Made by a program: the position numbers and the translations under genes. Below, one piece after another: positions 36,470-46,874 of a stretch of 64,000 nt of DNA; position 1 is the first letter of the stretch; each line of letters starts with the position of its first letter. Source of the stretch: Candidatus Opimibacter skivensis (GTDB taxonomy: Bacteria > Bacteroidota > Bacteroidia > Chitinophagales > Saprospiraceae); assembly GCA_016722045.1 (NCBI GenBank), contig JADKGY010000001.1, positions 1,488,001 to 1,552,000 on the forward strand, written 5' to 3'. Under the pieces are notes generated by a model. It was not told the origin of the DNA and ran no database searches. It saw only the letters and a program-made list of their open reading frames with translations.

Positions 36470-37582
36470 TTACGTCGCTTTCCTCTTCCCCGGCAATTTA
36501 ATCTTCACCATCGGCGGCATCGTATCGCCCAATACGAAACCCCAGGGTTCTAAACCAGGGATGCGATCAAAAATAACTTTGATCAAAGCCGTAATCGGTA
36601 TAGCTAAAAACATACCCGCAACGCCCCACAAAAAACCTCCGGCAATAACAGCCACAATAGCTACAAGCGCATTGATCTTGACTTTCGAGCCCACGATTTT
36701 GGGCATGATAAAATTATTGTCAATGATCTGCACCGTAAAAAACAACAACGCCACATACACTGCATAGATCGAATCATCCTTGGTCAACAATGCAATCAGC
36801 ATCGTACCTACAAGTGTGATAGCGCCACCGATGTAAGGTATCATATTGAGTACAGCACCCAGAATCCCTATGATGATGGCAAATTGAATGCCCAGGACAA
36901 GTAAACCAACCGCATCGAGTATCGCGACAATCACCAATTCAATAAGCAGGCCTGCAAAGTATCCTTTGAGGATATCCTTTGTAGACCCCAGTATGATATC
37001 CACTTCTCCGGCCTTCTCCGGTCCGGCCAGTCGATGAAAAAATTCAATGATGATGGGTTGATAATAGAGTAAAAGAAATATATAAACTGGCAATAACAAT
37101 AGCACGCCAATAATTCCTCCTACAGAAAGCAGTGTACTTCCTATTTTACCTCCACCTGCATTCATCAGATCAGCGCGCGAACTGTTGATCCAGGCATTTA
37201 TTTTTACCGCATCGATTCCTACATTCCATGATGCCCATGATACGATTTCAGCCTGTAGTTTGTCAAATTTCGCGACCAATGCCGGAAAGGCATCAATCAG
37301 TAAAGTAGCTTTGGAGGATATCCAGATTGTGAACAAGGCCCCTATCAGGACAGCCACGAGAATTGTCCCCGCTATGGCCACTATCCGGTTTACTTTAATC
37401 CTGACAAGTGCATCCACGATCGTGCTCAGCAAAATGGATAAAATAGCGGCAAACAATAAAGGAACAATGATGATTTGCCCTATTGAAAGCATGGTGACCA
37501 ATACGAACAAACCGATCAGAATCAACGATATTCTTGCATAAAAAGGTAGCCTGACAGAGGTCTGATTTGAATTTTTTATCAT
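36470..37582 (-). CDS. AI-2E family transporter (TqsA/PerM-like)
   Basis: 370 residues with about eight membrane segments: paired helices at about 15-75, a helix near 155-185, and a C-terminal bundle about 210-340. Family marks are 'GYFAGLLIELVIVAILDAVG', 'VLNMIPYIGGAITLVGTMLI' and 'IIDNNFIMPKIVGSKVKINA', the last being the hallmark 'QxxxNxxxxPxixGxxVxl' region. Members export autoinducer-2 or other small solutes, or act as Na+/H+ antiporters; the substrate cannot be told here. The C-terminal tail is basic. Monocistronic. Confidence 0.92.
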   Translation of the reverse strand: MIKNSNQTSVRLPFYARISLILIGLFVLVTMLSIGQIIIVPLLFAAILSILLSTIVDALVRIKVNRIVAIAGTILVAVLIGALFTIWISSKATLLIDAFPALVAKFDKLQAEIVSWASWNVGIDAVKINAWINSSRADLMNAGGGKIGSTLLSVGGIIGVLLLLPVYIFLLLYYQPIIIEFFHRLAGPEKAGEVDIILGSTKDILKGYFAGLLIELVIVAILDAVGLLVLGIQFAIIIGILGAVLNMIPYIGGAITLVGTMLIALLTKDDSIYAVYVALLFFTVQIIDNNFIMPKIVGSKVKINALVAIVAVIAGGFLWGVAGMFLAIPITALIKVIFDRIPGLEPWGFVLGDTMPPMVKIKLPGKRKAT

Positions 37583-37777
37583 TTGATTTGACTATTTATT
37601 TTAACTACAAGATTACTACTGACTTTTTGCATATGCTTTATATAATTCCTGCAAACGATTAATGATGACCTATTTTCTTACTCTTTTTGCCACCTGATCA
37701 TTTAGGCCTGCCGTTCAGTCGTAATTAGTGGCTCCACCCGCTGTCTCAAAATAGCTTTGTATCAAATTCGAACAGAG

Positions 37778-39523
37778 ATGAAAATTAAGCTGACTATATG
37801 GTTGATTTGCTGGTCATCTATGGCCGTGATGGCGCAAAACGTAGCCATTAATAATTCAGGCAATCCTCCGGCTGCCAGCGCCATTCTGGACATATCAAGT
37901 AACGCCAAAGGGATATTAATACCTCGTATGACCACCGCCCAATGCAGCGACATCAATGCGCCGGCTTCAGGCCTGCTCATTTATGATACCGATAAAAAAA
38001 CATTCATGTTCTACAATGGAACAAACTGGCTGGATATCGCTTCCGGAATATCCAATACAGGATGGAAGACAGACGGTAATGCAGGAACAACTCCGGGAAC
38101 AAACTTTATCGGAACAACTGATGACACACCGCTTGTATTTAAAACAAACAACATACAGTGTGCAAAATTTGATCACAATATAAAAAATTATTACATTGGA
38201 CAAAGTGCGGGGATCCAGGCTTTGAGTGGAACTAATAATATCGGAATTGGACAAACCGCCTTAAAAAATAACACAGGTAGTTTTAATATCGCCATTGGGA
38301 ACTCAGCGATGTATTTCAATACATCAGGACATGGCAATTTAGGTATTGGATCAAATGCCCTGGCAAACAATCAATCCGCTGATTTGAATATTGCGATCGG
38401 GAATGAATCCTTGTCAAACAATACTACCGGATCCGGAAATACAGCGTTAGGTGTAGCATCATTAAACTATAATTCCACCGGTTTCAACAATGTTGCCATG
38501 GGAAATAGGGCACTCTACTGGAATACAACTAAATCCAATCTTGTAGCTGTCGGAGATAGTGCACTTGTTGAAAATGGCAGGTATGCCACGACCCCAAATC
38601 ATAGCACTAAAAATACCGCTATAGGAAGTAAATCGCTGATGACAAACACTACCGGATATTCCAATACGGCTGTTGGTTATGAGTCATTAATCAATAATGT
38701 CAGCGGAAGGAAAAACACTGCATTGGGTACGCATGCTTTATTAAATAATGTAATTGGACTAAACAATACAGCAATAGGTGATTCCTCTTTGTATTTTATG
38801 ACATCCGGCTCTGGCAATACAGCTGTTGGGAGTCGGTCACTGGAAAGCAATTCAACCGGATATAAAAATACGGCTTTAGGATATCAGGCAGATGTATTTA
38901 TCTCCAATTCAATTTATGCAACAGCCATTGGTGCAGAAGCATCTGTCAATTGCAGCAATTGTATGACTTTAGGCGGTACAGGTGCAGCTTCAGCCTTTGT
39001 GGGCATCAACAATGCAACTCCTACGAGCGATTTGGATATAAATCAAAAAAGTGGTAGCGGTGGCAATACGACCAGGGGTATAAAGCTCACTAATACGGCG
39101 AATCACTTTTGGCGCACCTATGTTGACAACGGAAACTATCTGAGATTTGAATATGATGATCAGGGTGCAGGACATTGGGCTTACATTTCAACGACGGGTG
39201 ATTTTGTAAATGGCTCGGATGAACGGATCAAAAAAGAAATTACACCTATCAGTAACGCTCTTGACAAAATCCAGCTATTATCGCCTAAATCATATCTCTA
39301 CACCAACCAGGATGAAGGATCACCCGCTCATTATGGATTTATCGCGCAGGAAGTAGAAACCGTTTATCCGGAAGTTGTCTTTACAAGCGAAGACGGTACG
39401 AAAGGAATCGCCTACCAGGAATTCGCAGCGATCACGATCAAGGCGATCCAGGAACAACAAGTCCTGATTGAGAATTTGCAACAACAACTTAATGCTTTGA
39501 GAACCTCATCAGGTAAAGAGTAA
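37778..39523 (+). CDS. tail-fibre-like surface protein with C-terminal S74 chaperone domain
   Basis: 581 residues from the ATG at 37778, which gives a signal peptide (MKIKLTIWLICWSSMAVMAQ). Residues about 20-90 form a module shared by all four fibre proteins here ('AILDISSNAKGILIPRMTTA', 'GLLIYDTDKKTFMFYNGTNW'). Residues about 140-390 are YadA-head-like repeats ('NTAIGNSAMYFNTSGHGN' type) that fold as a trimeric beta-roll in relatives. The C-terminus is an S74 intramolecular chaperone ('GSDERIKKEITPI', 'HYGFIAQEVETVYPEVV', 'GIAYQEFAAITIKAIQEQQ'), which in phage tail spikes trimerises the fibre and cuts itself off before the 'SD.R.K' motif. A T9SS domain is absent. Confidence 0.88.
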   Translation: MKIKLTIWLICWSSMAVMAQNVAINNSGNPPAASAILDISSNAKGILIPRMTTAQCSDINAPASGLLIYDTDKKTFMFYNGTNWLDIASGISNTGWKTDGNAGTTPGTNFIGTTDDTPLVFKTNNIQCAKFDHNIKNYYIGQSAGIQALSGTNNIGIGQTALKNNTGSFNIAIGNSAMYFNTSGHGNLGIGSNALANNQSADLNIAIGNESLSNNTTGSGNTALGVASLNYNSTGFNNVAMGNRALYWNTTKSNLVAVGDSALVENGRYATTPNHSTKNTAIGSKSLMTNTTGYSNTAVGYESLINNVSGRKNTALGTHALLNNVIGLNNTAIGDSSLYFMTSGSGNTAVGSRSLESNSTGYKNTALGYQADVFISNSIYATAIGAEASVNCSNCMTLGGTGAASAFVGINNATPTSDLDINQKSGSGGNTTRGIKLTNTANHFWRTYVDNGNYLRFEYDDQGAGHWAYISTTGDFVNGSDERIKKEITPISNALDKIQLLSPKSYLYTNQDEGSPAHYGFIAQEVETVYPEVVFTSEDGTKGIAYQEFAAITIKAIQEQQVLIENLQQQLNALRTSSGKE

Positions 39524-39563
39524 TCTATAGTAACAAAGAAATCAATCCCATCTCTTTTTTTAG

Positions 39564-39598
39564 AAAGGCGCTGTACCGGTTCAGCGCTTTTTCTTTTT
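39564..39598 (+). terminator. intrinsic terminator after the first fibre gene
   Basis: AAAGGCGCTG, the loop TACCGGTT, then CAGCGCTTTTTCTTTTT: a stem GCGCTG (39568-39573)/CAGCGC (39582-39587) with flanking A and T runs, 41 bp after the stop. Confidence 0.85.
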
Positions 39599-39703
39599 CC
39601 TTAATACACTTTTCCCTTTCAATCATTATCGTTCACCACTGGATAGGAATTCCCTTTCATCGCTTAATGGCAACCATACATTTGGATCATAAAATAATAA
39701 GCA

Positions 39704-42016
39704 ATGAAAAATCTATTCACAACAATCCTCTTTTTACTCAGTATCACTTTAGGCTTTGCACAAGGTGTTTCTGTCAACGATAACGGTATACCCGCAGATC
39801 CAAATGCCATGCTTGATGTCTCAAGTCACACCAAAGGTGTATTGGTACCTCGTCTTCGTACCAATGAAAGAATATCAATCATCTCTCCTTCAGAAGGTTT
39901 GCTTGTCTATGATATTGATTCACATAGTTTCTGGTTTGCTTTCGGGGGTATATGGAAAGAAATCCTCAATAGTGGTACACCTATCGTCCCAAATGGTCCT
40001 GCCGGAGGTGATCTTTCAGGAACATATCCTAATCCTACAGTTTCAAAACTTCAAAACCTCGATGTGGCATTCGGTGTGCCTTTTGATAAACAAATATTAA
40101 AATGGGATGGGCTGAACAATCAATGGAAAGGAAGAAATGATTCGTTGTTTTTACCCTACAATGTGTCATTCGGAAGTCCGACAAAATTATTTGGGATCAC
40201 GAATACCAATACTACTTCAGGTGCTAGTGCTATCTATGGCAAAAGCGGAAATACAGGCAGTGGGATTACACCTGCAGGAGCGATGGGTGTATGGGGAGAT
40301 AATTCTAATGGACTTGGTGTAGTCGGTACAAGTAATACAGGCATAGGCGTTTTTGGATTTTCATTTGTCAATCATGGTGTGTATGGCTATAGTACGACGG
40401 CCGGATTTGCTGGTGTCAAAGGTTCGCATGCGAATGCAGGTGGTGTAGGTGTGCTCGGTGAAGTGCAGAATAGTGGCTCGGGGGTCATGGGTACATCCAT
40501 CAGCACACTTGGTAAAGCAGGATCATTCCTCACTACTTCAGCAACCAATACAGATACCACATTCAATGCATCGACTGTAGGTCTGGGTCTTTTGAGTCAG
40601 TTCAATATTTCAAATGCTAATAACACGAAACCTGTCATAGATATCACGAATGCAGGTAGTGGTGCCGGATTAAAAGTCCGGATGAGTAAAATAACCGGCA
40701 ACGGAAATGGAATTGATGCCGTAACACAGGGCACTGGTATGGCATTGTATGGCAGAAGTGATAATGGAATCGGTGCACGATTTGAAAACACAAATGCCAC
40801 TAATGCATTTCCGGCACTGTCTCTCGGCAATAACAGTCTGGGAAGCACGATGTATATCAATTCATCTAATACAGGTCAGACTGGGAATGTAGTCGATGTC
40901 ATAAATAGTGGAACCGGATTTGGACTGGGTGTTTCATCTACGATCGGAACATCAGCTTTGTTTACGGTGCCTAATGTCAATTCAACTAAATCTGATGTGA
41001 TTGTACAACAGCAAGGTCTCGGACGAGGTGTGGAGATCAATTTATCAAAATCAACAAACGTCAATGCAGGTCTTTATGTCAATACAGTTGGAACGCTCGG
41101 TATTGATGGCTTTAGTGCGGCTGCAAGTGGTGTTGCTGTAAGAGGTACAACAGGGCCTTCTGCAAATGGAGGTATCGGTGTGCTTGGACAAGCAGATACA
41201 AATGATCCAAATGGAATCGGCGTAAAAGGAATTGCAGGTGGTGGAATTAATGGAGGTGTCGGTGTCCTTGGTATTGGCAATAGTAATAACCCTCAGGCAA
41301 TTGCTGTAAAAGGAATTGGATATACGCACAATGAAGATGTCGGTGCTGTGACAGGTATCAATATGACTGATGGTGTCGGTGTATATGGAGAATCACAAGG
41401 CTTTGATGGAATAGGAGTGGCTGGTACTGTAGGGAATACAGGCAATCATTCTGTAGCTGCCGTATTCACGAATAACTATGCGAATAATAATCGATCTGTG
41501 ATGGAATTGCATTCCAATGGAAAAGGCTCCAGTATTTTCAGTGACAATACGAACCTGAGTAACGCGGATAAAATCATCCAGGTCCGGAATGCGGGAACAG
41601 GCAAGTTCATCAGTCTTGAAACCAATCTTGGAGATGTCGTGACATCAGTAGCGAAAAATGGAAATATAGTTACGGATGGAACGATGACTGTCAAAGGAGA
41701 TAAAGGGATTGTGAGAAATTCTTCAGGCACACAACTAAGGACAGAAATATTGTCGGCTAGTTTTGCTCCTGGAAGTTTAGGCCATTACAATGAATTTAAT
41801 TCAGCGTTGCAGTCAAATGTTACTTTTGGGACGCCCTTTTCAACACCTCCTTCAGTGTACATCGGCAATGTGACCAGCGGCAGTATCCAGGGACTCACCA
41901 TTACGGTAGAAAATGTGACGACTACCGGATGTACGTTATGGTTGGCCAATTATACACCCTATGATTTTACGATTGGGGCTACGTCGTATAAGATTGTTGC
42001 GATAGGTGCCGAGTGA
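39704..42016 (+). CDS. repetitive fibre-like surface protein without S74 domain
   Basis: 770 residues with signal peptide (MKNLFTTILFLLSITLGFAQ). It shares the N-terminal module ('AMLDVSSHTKGVLVPRLRTN', 'GLLVYDIDSHSFWFAFGG'). 'GPAGGDLSGTYPNPTVSKLQ' is a linker motif common in Bacteroidota fibre proteins. The shaft (about 150-650) consists of Gly/Val-rich repeats ('GVGVLGEVQNSGSGVMGTS', 'GIGVKGIAGGG'). The last 90 residues ('SASFAPGSLGHYNEFNSALQ', 'TGCTLWLANYTPYDFTIGAT') form a different terminal domain in place of the S74 chaperone. Probably a secreted fibre; anchorage unknown. Confidence 0.8.
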   Translation: MKNLFTTILFLLSITLGFAQGVSVNDNGIPADPNAMLDVSSHTKGVLVPRLRTNERISIISPSEGLLVYDIDSHSFWFAFGGIWKEILNSGTPIVPNGPAGGDLSGTYPNPTVSKLQNLDVAFGVPFDKQILKWDGLNNQWKGRNDSLFLPYNVSFGSPTKLFGITNTNTTSGASAIYGKSGNTGSGITPAGAMGVWGDNSNGLGVVGTSNTGIGVFGFSFVNHGVYGYSTTAGFAGVKGSHANAGGVGVLGEVQNSGSGVMGTSISTLGKAGSFLTTSATNTDTTFNASTVGLGLLSQFNISNANNTKPVIDITNAGSGAGLKVRMSKITGNGNGIDAVTQGTGMALYGRSDNGIGARFENTNATNAFPALSLGNNSLGSTMYINSSNTGQTGNVVDVINSGTGFGLGVSSTIGTSALFTVPNVNSTKSDVIVQQQGLGRGVEINLSKSTNVNAGLYVNTVGTLGIDGFSAAASGVAVRGTTGPSANGGIGVLGQADTNDPNGIGVKGIAGGGINGGVGVLGIGNSNNPQAIAVKGIGYTHNEDVGAVTGINMTDGVGVYGESQGFDGIGVAGTVGNTGNHSVAAVFTNNYANNNRSVMELHSNGKGSSIFSDNTNLSNADKIIQVRNAGTGKFISLETNLGDVVTSVAKNGNIVTDGTMTVKGDKGIVRNSSGTQLRTEILSASFAPGSLGHYNEFNSALQSNVTFGTPFSTPPSVYIGNVTSGSIQGLTITVENVTTTGCTLWLANYTPYDFTIGATSYKIVAIGAE

Positions 42017-42172
42017 GAGCAAGCCGATCAATCGGCAGAAGTGACCGCAGAATAATTACTTACTTTGCCATACGTTCATTTTCAATAGTTTACTGGCATA
42101 GCGGGATTCTCTTGCAGCCTAAATCTATTGATGTGAAAGAAAGTGCGGGTGATGAATACCCGCCGGCGAACC

Positions 42173-45100
42173 ATGATAAAAAAATTAATACTTCTCTTAT
42201 CAGTAGTTTCAGTGGGCATACATACCATGGCGCAAAGCAATATCACGTTCAGGCATCTCAGTACAAACAACGGTCTATCCTATCTCGGCGTGGTGGATAT
42301 GGTCACTGACAAAAAGGGCAATCTCTGGATTGGTACCGGAAACGGCCTGAATATGTTCAATGGAAAATCAGTGGAGAAGTATTATGCTACCGAATATCCA
42401 CAATTGCAAAACAGCTATATCGTTCATGTGGCATGTGATAGCAACAACCGGATATGGGTCCTCACTTCAAATGGCAATCTCACCATCGTAGATGAAAAAC
42501 GGAAGTTTCACAGGGTAGGCTTATATGACCAGAAAAACTTCGTTAAAACAAGATGGATCATCGAAACAGAAAATGGAAATCTCCTTCTCTTCACTTCAAA
42601 AGGTCATTATTTCCTGACGCCCGGTACGCCACTCACAGAACTCGATTCTCTTTCGTTCAGCCAATTCACACCATACGAAATAGCCGGTTTTGATTCACTC
42701 CAGACAAAGTATTATAAACAGATTTTTCACTATGACGACACCCATTACCTCCTCGTACAGGATGATGGTTTTTATAAAGTCAACTACCGGACAAAAAAAG
42801 TCGAAAAAAAATATGTTGTACCGTATTGCAATGCATTGACAAAAATGGATGGGGATGCATTGATGTATTTTGACAAGTCTGACAAAGAAGTCAAAATCGT
42901 TGACTTATCCACCGAAGAAATAACATTTCCATTCCGGGATTTAAAAGATCAATTTGGAAAGCCGGTAAATGCAACATTCAATTTCGCTGAAAGAATAAAT
43001 GCCCATCAATATATTTTAACCACTCAACTCTCCGGCATTTACATTTATGATTACCCTTCCAATAAAATCTATAATCACACACACCACTTCGCAGATGCAA
43101 CTACCATCAGTGACAATGTAACCTCAACTATTGAAGTCAGTCCTTCTGGTTGGGTGTTCATCACTTGCAATCCGGAAGGGATTAGTTATTACAACAGCAA
43201 TGAAATCATCGGTAATCAAAATGTATTTATAGATCAGAACGGGAATGGATATGATGGCTATATCGCCGGCATCGCAACAAAGGATAACAACACATTTTAC
43301 ATCGGTACTGCCGTGGGCCTCCTGCAATGGAAAAGGAATACAAATACCACCCAATTCCTAAACTACCATGATGAAAAAGGCGAGCCTTTACCAAGCCCAC
43401 AGGAAATAGTATCCATCACCATTGACCGTTTTGATCATGTATGGGTGACCACCAATACACAAGGAATAATTGTCCTCGATAAAAACAATAATTTACTCAG
43501 GCACATTACCTCAACCGGTAAACCAAATTATGCGATCAAGATGGAGAGGTTATTACGATTGGTTATCGGACCCGATGGTTTTGTGTGGGCGACGGGGAAA
43601 AATGGCATATGCAAAATCAACCCTGCTACATTTGAAGTTGATAATCTTAAAAATTCGATTCTTTCAAAATATGATTCCCTGAGCTGTGTGTTACTCCTGT
43701 TTACTGACAAGGATAATCTATGGACATCAACTTCTAATGGAGGTGTCACTCATTTTAATCTGGCTACAAATCAAATGAAGAAATACACGACGAAGGATGG
43801 ATTGTTAAGCAATGGCATTTTCGACCTCGGAGCGGATAGCAGTAAAAATATTTATATAGGTACCCGTATAGGACTAAATATTTTATTTACAGACGGACGA
43901 ATCAAAACATTAACTCAAAAAGACGGTTTGCTGATCGACAGGGCAGAGGGACTATTGCTGGACAAACACAATCGCATGTGGATAGGCAATGATATCGGCC
44001 TGGCTTGTTACACCCCGGAAGATTCGAGTTTAACTACGTTTGATGCGCGACATGGATTAAGCATTTTTGGCTTTAGAGTTGGTTCGTATTTCCAGATTCC
44101 GGATGGTGAATTCGTTTTTGGGACCCCGCGCGGTTTACAATATTTCTATCCGGACTCGTTATTTAATAAAAAAATAACCTTAAATGCTTTAATCAATAAG
44201 ATTGAAACCAAGGATATCGTTTCGCATATCAACGACAATGCCACTTTTAATCTTTCGTCTACGGACAGACAGGTTACCTTTTATTTTAGTTCGATAGAAT
44301 ATTCCCCACATGTGCGAACTTATTATGAATACCAGTTATCCAATATTGATGATAAATGGATAAAAGTGGCCGACCAGAATTCAGTGAAATACAACTCTCT
44401 TCCTCCCGGAAAATATGTTTTCAGAGTCAGGATAAGTAATGACAACAAGAATTGGCAAAGCGCAGAAAACGAAGTGACAATCATCATCGCCGCGCCCTTT
44501 TATCAGCGATGGTGGTTCAGAATAGTCTCCATCGGCATATTAATCTTCGGCCTATACCGGTTCTTTGTGGGTCTGAATAAAAAACAAAAAATCCGTACTG
44601 AAGAACTCGAGACTGAAGCTGTCATTAATTATTTCGCTTCAAGAATAAACAGGCACAAGACCACTGATGAATTACTCTGGGATGTCGTAAAAAATTGCAT
44701 CAGTAAATTACAATTCGAAGATTGTGTCATTTATCTCCTGGATGCGGAACGCAATGTGCTGGTCCAGAAAGCAGCCTATGGCCCAAAGAGCGGAACAGAT
44801 TTTACCATTCATCAACCCATAGATATCCCTGTAGGTCAGGGGATCGTAGGCAATGTGGCGATAAGCGGGGAACCCGCACTCATCAATGACACGTCAAAGG
44901 ATGTCAGGTACATCGTAGATGATCAACAACGACTCTCTGAACTGGCAGTCCCTATCACCATGGATGGCAAAGTCATCGGGGTCATTGATAGCGAAAATCA
45001 TAAAAAGAATTTCTTTACACAACGCCATCTCAGCATTTTATCCACCATAGCTGTTCTATGCGTCAACCAGATACAACGTAATGATGCTGAAGCGGAAAAA

Positions 45101-45787
45101 CAAAAAGCAAAAATCGAAGTCCTTCAAAACAAACAGAAGGCCGCCGAATCAAGACTGCAAAGCTTACGCCTGCAGATGAATCCCCACTTTCTGTTCAATG
45201 CTCTCAATTCGATCCAGCAAATGATCCTGGCGAATGAAGAAATGGTGGCCACAAAATATTTATCCCGGTTTTCAAAGTTATTGCGCTCCATTCTTATCCA
45301 TAGCGATAAAGAATCTATATCCCTGAAAGAAGAACTTGATATCCTGAAACTCTATGTTGAGCTGGAAGCTGTACGTTTCAAAGATGCATTTACATATGAA
45401 ATTCATTGTGATGAGGACATCGATACAGATGAAGTGAAAATTCCAACATTGCTGATCCAGCCATTTGTTGAAAATGCGATATGGCATGGATTGATGCACA
45501 AAGAAGGGATGCGCAAACTGAAAATATCATTCACAGATGAAGGTGAGTATGTACAATGTATCATCGAAGACAATGGCATAGGCCGCCAGAAAGCACGCGA
45601 ACTGAAAATCACTTCGGGCCAGGATAAAAAACATACAAGCAAAGGAATCGAAGTTTCACTCGAACGATTGAATGCCATTCAAAAACAAGGTGGCATATCC
45701 GGTACGATGGAGATCATCGATCTGAAAGACAAAGATGGCCTGGGCATCGGCACCAGGGTTGAAATAAATCTTCCTATTCAAAATTAA
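42173..45787 (+). CDS. hybrid-propeller sensor histidine kinase (LytS type)
   Basis: 1,204 residues from the ATG at 42173, which starts the signal peptide (MIKKLILLLSVVSVGIHTMA). Periplasmic two-component regulator propeller repeats ('DKKGNLWIGTGNGLNMFNGK', 'LDKHNRMWIGNDIGLACY') extend to about residue 690. A Y_Y_Y domain follows ('YEYQLSNIDDKWIKVADQNS', 'LPPGKYVFRVRISND'), then a membrane helix near 780 ('WWFRIVSIGILIFGLYRFFV'), a GAF domain (about 815-970, 'VGQGIVGNVAISGEPALIND'), a short coiled coil, the His_kinase box 'LQMNPHFLFNALNSIQQM' with the phospho-accepting His, and an HATPase domain ('PFVENAIWHGLM', 'IIEDNGIGRQKA'). Its LytTR regulator starts 5 bp after the stop. Confidence 0.92.
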   Translation: MIKKLILLLSVVSVGIHTMAQSNITFRHLSTNNGLSYLGVVDMVTDKKGNLWIGTGNGLNMFNGKSVEKYYATEYPQLQNSYIVHVACDSNNRIWVLTSNGNLTIVDEKRKFHRVGLYDQKNFVKTRWIIETENGNLLLFTSKGHYFLTPGTPLTELDSLSFSQFTPYEIAGFDSLQTKYYKQIFHYDDTHYLLVQDDGFYKVNYRTKKVEKKYVVPYCNALTKMDGDALMYFDKSDKEVKIVDLSTEEITFPFRDLKDQFGKPVNATFNFAERINAHQYILTTQLSGIYIYDYPSNKIYNHTHHFADATTISDNVTSTIEVSPSGWVFITCNPEGISYYNSNEIIGNQNVFIDQNGNGYDGYIAGIATKDNNTFYIGTAVGLLQWKRNTNTTQFLNYHDEKGEPLPSPQEIVSITIDRFDHVWVTTNTQGIIVLDKNNNLLRHITSTGKPNYAIKMERLLRLVIGPDGFVWATGKNGICKINPATFEVDNLKNSILSKYDSLSCVLLLFTDKDNLWTSTSNGGVTHFNLATNQMKKYTTKDGLLSNGIFDLGADSSKNIYIGTRIGLNILFTDGRIKTLTQKDGLLIDRAEGLLLDKHNRMWIGNDIGLACYTPEDSSLTTFDARHGLSIFGFRVGSYFQIPDGEFVFGTPRGLQYFYPDSLFNKKITLNALINKIETKDIVSHINDNATFNLSSTDRQVTFYFSSIEYSPHVRTYYEYQLSNIDDKWIKVADQNSVKYNSLPPGKYVFRVRISNDNKNWQSAENEVTIIIAAPFYQRWWFRIVSIGILIFGLYRFFVGLNKKQKIRTEELETEAVINYFASRINRHKTTDELLWDVVKNCISKLQFEDCVIYLLDAERNVLVQKAAYGPKSGTDFTIHQPIDIPVGQGIVGNVAISGEPALINDTSKDVRYIVDDQQRLSELAVPITMDGKVIGVIDSENHKKNFFTQRHLSILSTIAVLCVNQIQRNDAEAEKQKAKIEVLQNKQKAAESRLQSLRLQMNPHFLFNALNSIQQMILANEEMVATKYLSRFSKLLRSILIHSDKESISLKEELDILKLYVELEAVRFKDAFTYEIHCDEDIDTDEVKIPTLLIQPFVENAIWHGLMHKEGMRKLKISFTDEGEYVQCIIEDNGIGRQKARELKITSGQDKKHTSKGIEVSLERLNAIQKQGGISGTMEIIDLKDKDGLGIGTRVEINLPIQN

Positions 45788-45792
45788 TCAAC

Positions 45793-46533
45793 ATGTTAAA
45801 AGTACTACTGATCGACGATGAGCAACGGGCCACAGATGCGCTGAGACTAATGATCATCAAGACCATCCCTGAAATCACAGATGTGATGGTATGCAATGAT
45901 GCCCGTCAGGCTGCAGAAAAAATTCATCAATTCCAACCGGGCCTTGTCTTCCTGGATATCCAGATGCCACATCTCAACGGGTTTGAACTTCTTGAAAAAA
46001 TCCCCAATAAAAATTTCAAGATCATCTTCACCACAGCGTATAATGAATATGCAATACAGGCTATCCGTTACAGTGCTTTCGATTATCTGCTCAAGCCTGT
46101 GGATATGGAAGAATTGCAGGCAGCGGTGCATCGGTTCATTGAAGGCCACGAAGATTACAAGCAACAATATGATCTGCTAAAAAATATCATGCACAATATG
46201 TCTGCGCCTTCAGCAGAAGACTTCAGGCTGGCATTGCCTACCAAAGAAGGAGTCCATTTTCTACTCCCTCACGAAATCATCAGGTGCGAAGCGCTTGGAA
46301 ATTATACAAAGTTCTTTGTGACAACGGGAAAGAGTTATCTCATCTCCAGGACACTGGGTGAGTATGATACATTATTAACACCTCAAAATTTCATCCGTAC
46401 ACACAAGAGCCATCTGGTCAACAAAAAATTTATCGCCTTTATTGACCACGATGGATTCGCGGTGTTGAAGGATAATACGAAAGTGGAAGTCAGTCGACGA
46501 AGAAAGGAAGAAGTGATGGAAGCGCTGAAATAA
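45793..46533 (+). CDS. LytTR response regulator (partner of the propeller kinase)
   Basis: 246 residues. The receiver domain (1-120) has the acidic pair 'LIDDE', the phospho-Asp in 'GLVFLDIQMPHLNGFELLEK' and the switch Lys in 'DYLLKPVDMEEL'. The LytTR DNA-binding domain (about 145-246) is seen in 'IIRCEALGNYTKFFVTTGKS', 'SRTLGEYDTLLTPQNFIRTH' and 'KSHLVNKKFIAFID'. It starts 5 bp after the kinase stop, so the pair is an operon. It probably regulates neighbouring surface genes; no operator could be identified. Confidence 0.93.
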   Translation: MLKVLLIDDEQRATDALRLMIIKTIPEITDVMVCNDARQAAEKIHQFQPGLVFLDIQMPHLNGFELLEKIPNKNFKIIFTTAYNEYAIQAIRYSAFDYLLKPVDMEELQAAVHRFIEGHEDYKQQYDLLKNIMHNMSAPSAEDFRLALPTKEGVHFLLPHEIIRCEALGNYTKFFVTTGKSYLISRTLGEYDTLLTPQNFIRTHKSHLVNKKFIAFIDHDGFAVLKDNTKVEVSRRRKEEVMEALK

Positions 46534-46548
46534 ATAACGAATAACGAA

Positions 46549-46583
46549 TTTATTGAATTTTTACATAGTAAAAATTCAATAAA
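46549..46583. repeat. perfect 16-bp stem hairpin after the LytTR gene
   Basis: TTTATTGAATTTTTAC (46549-46564), loop ATA, GTAAAAATTCAATAAA (46568-46583). It is AT-only apart from four G/C pairs. It follows a short AATAACG array (46534-46548) and touches the 125-bp element at 46586. It may serve as a weak terminator or as part of a larger element. Confidence 0.85.
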
Positions 46584-46585
46584 CC

Positions 46586-46710
46586 TAATCGTTCGGCGTA
46601 GGTTTACCTACGTCGTTGTGTCTGCAAGGCTGTGCCTTGCGTGTCGTATCATGAATCGCAAAACCGAGTTTTGCAGACGCACCGGCGTAAGTGCAACTTA
46701 CGCTTAACAA
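46586..46710 (+). repeat. 125-bp four-hairpin dispersed element, copy A
   Basis: Begins TAATCGTTCGGC and ends TTAACAA. Four hairpins follow each other: CGTAGGT-TT-ACCTACG (46597-46612), GCAAGGC-TGT-GCCTTGC (46624-46640), GCAAAAC-CGA-GTTTTGC (46658-46674) and GCGTAAGT-GCA-ACTTACGC (46685-46703). Copy B at 54772-54896 has exactly the same length. The rest of the spacer up to 46874 holds no recognised feature other than the presumed promoter of the next kinase. Confidence 0.9.
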
Positions 46711-46874
46711 ATCATTGTTTTTAAAAAACATTGGAATCAATATTTTTTAAAAACCCTCTTAAATCTAAATTCCAATGCTTCGACTTGTGGTGCTTCTATC
46801 AACTACGACAGCCACCAACTCTGAGTAGTGTCTCCACCTCCTACTGATTCCGGGTACAGTATTTAGTATTATAT

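Noticed and set aside
42023..42036. Hairpin GCCGAT-CA-ATCGGC after the second fibre gene as a terminator.
   Set aside because: The stem has only 6 bp and no T-run follows.
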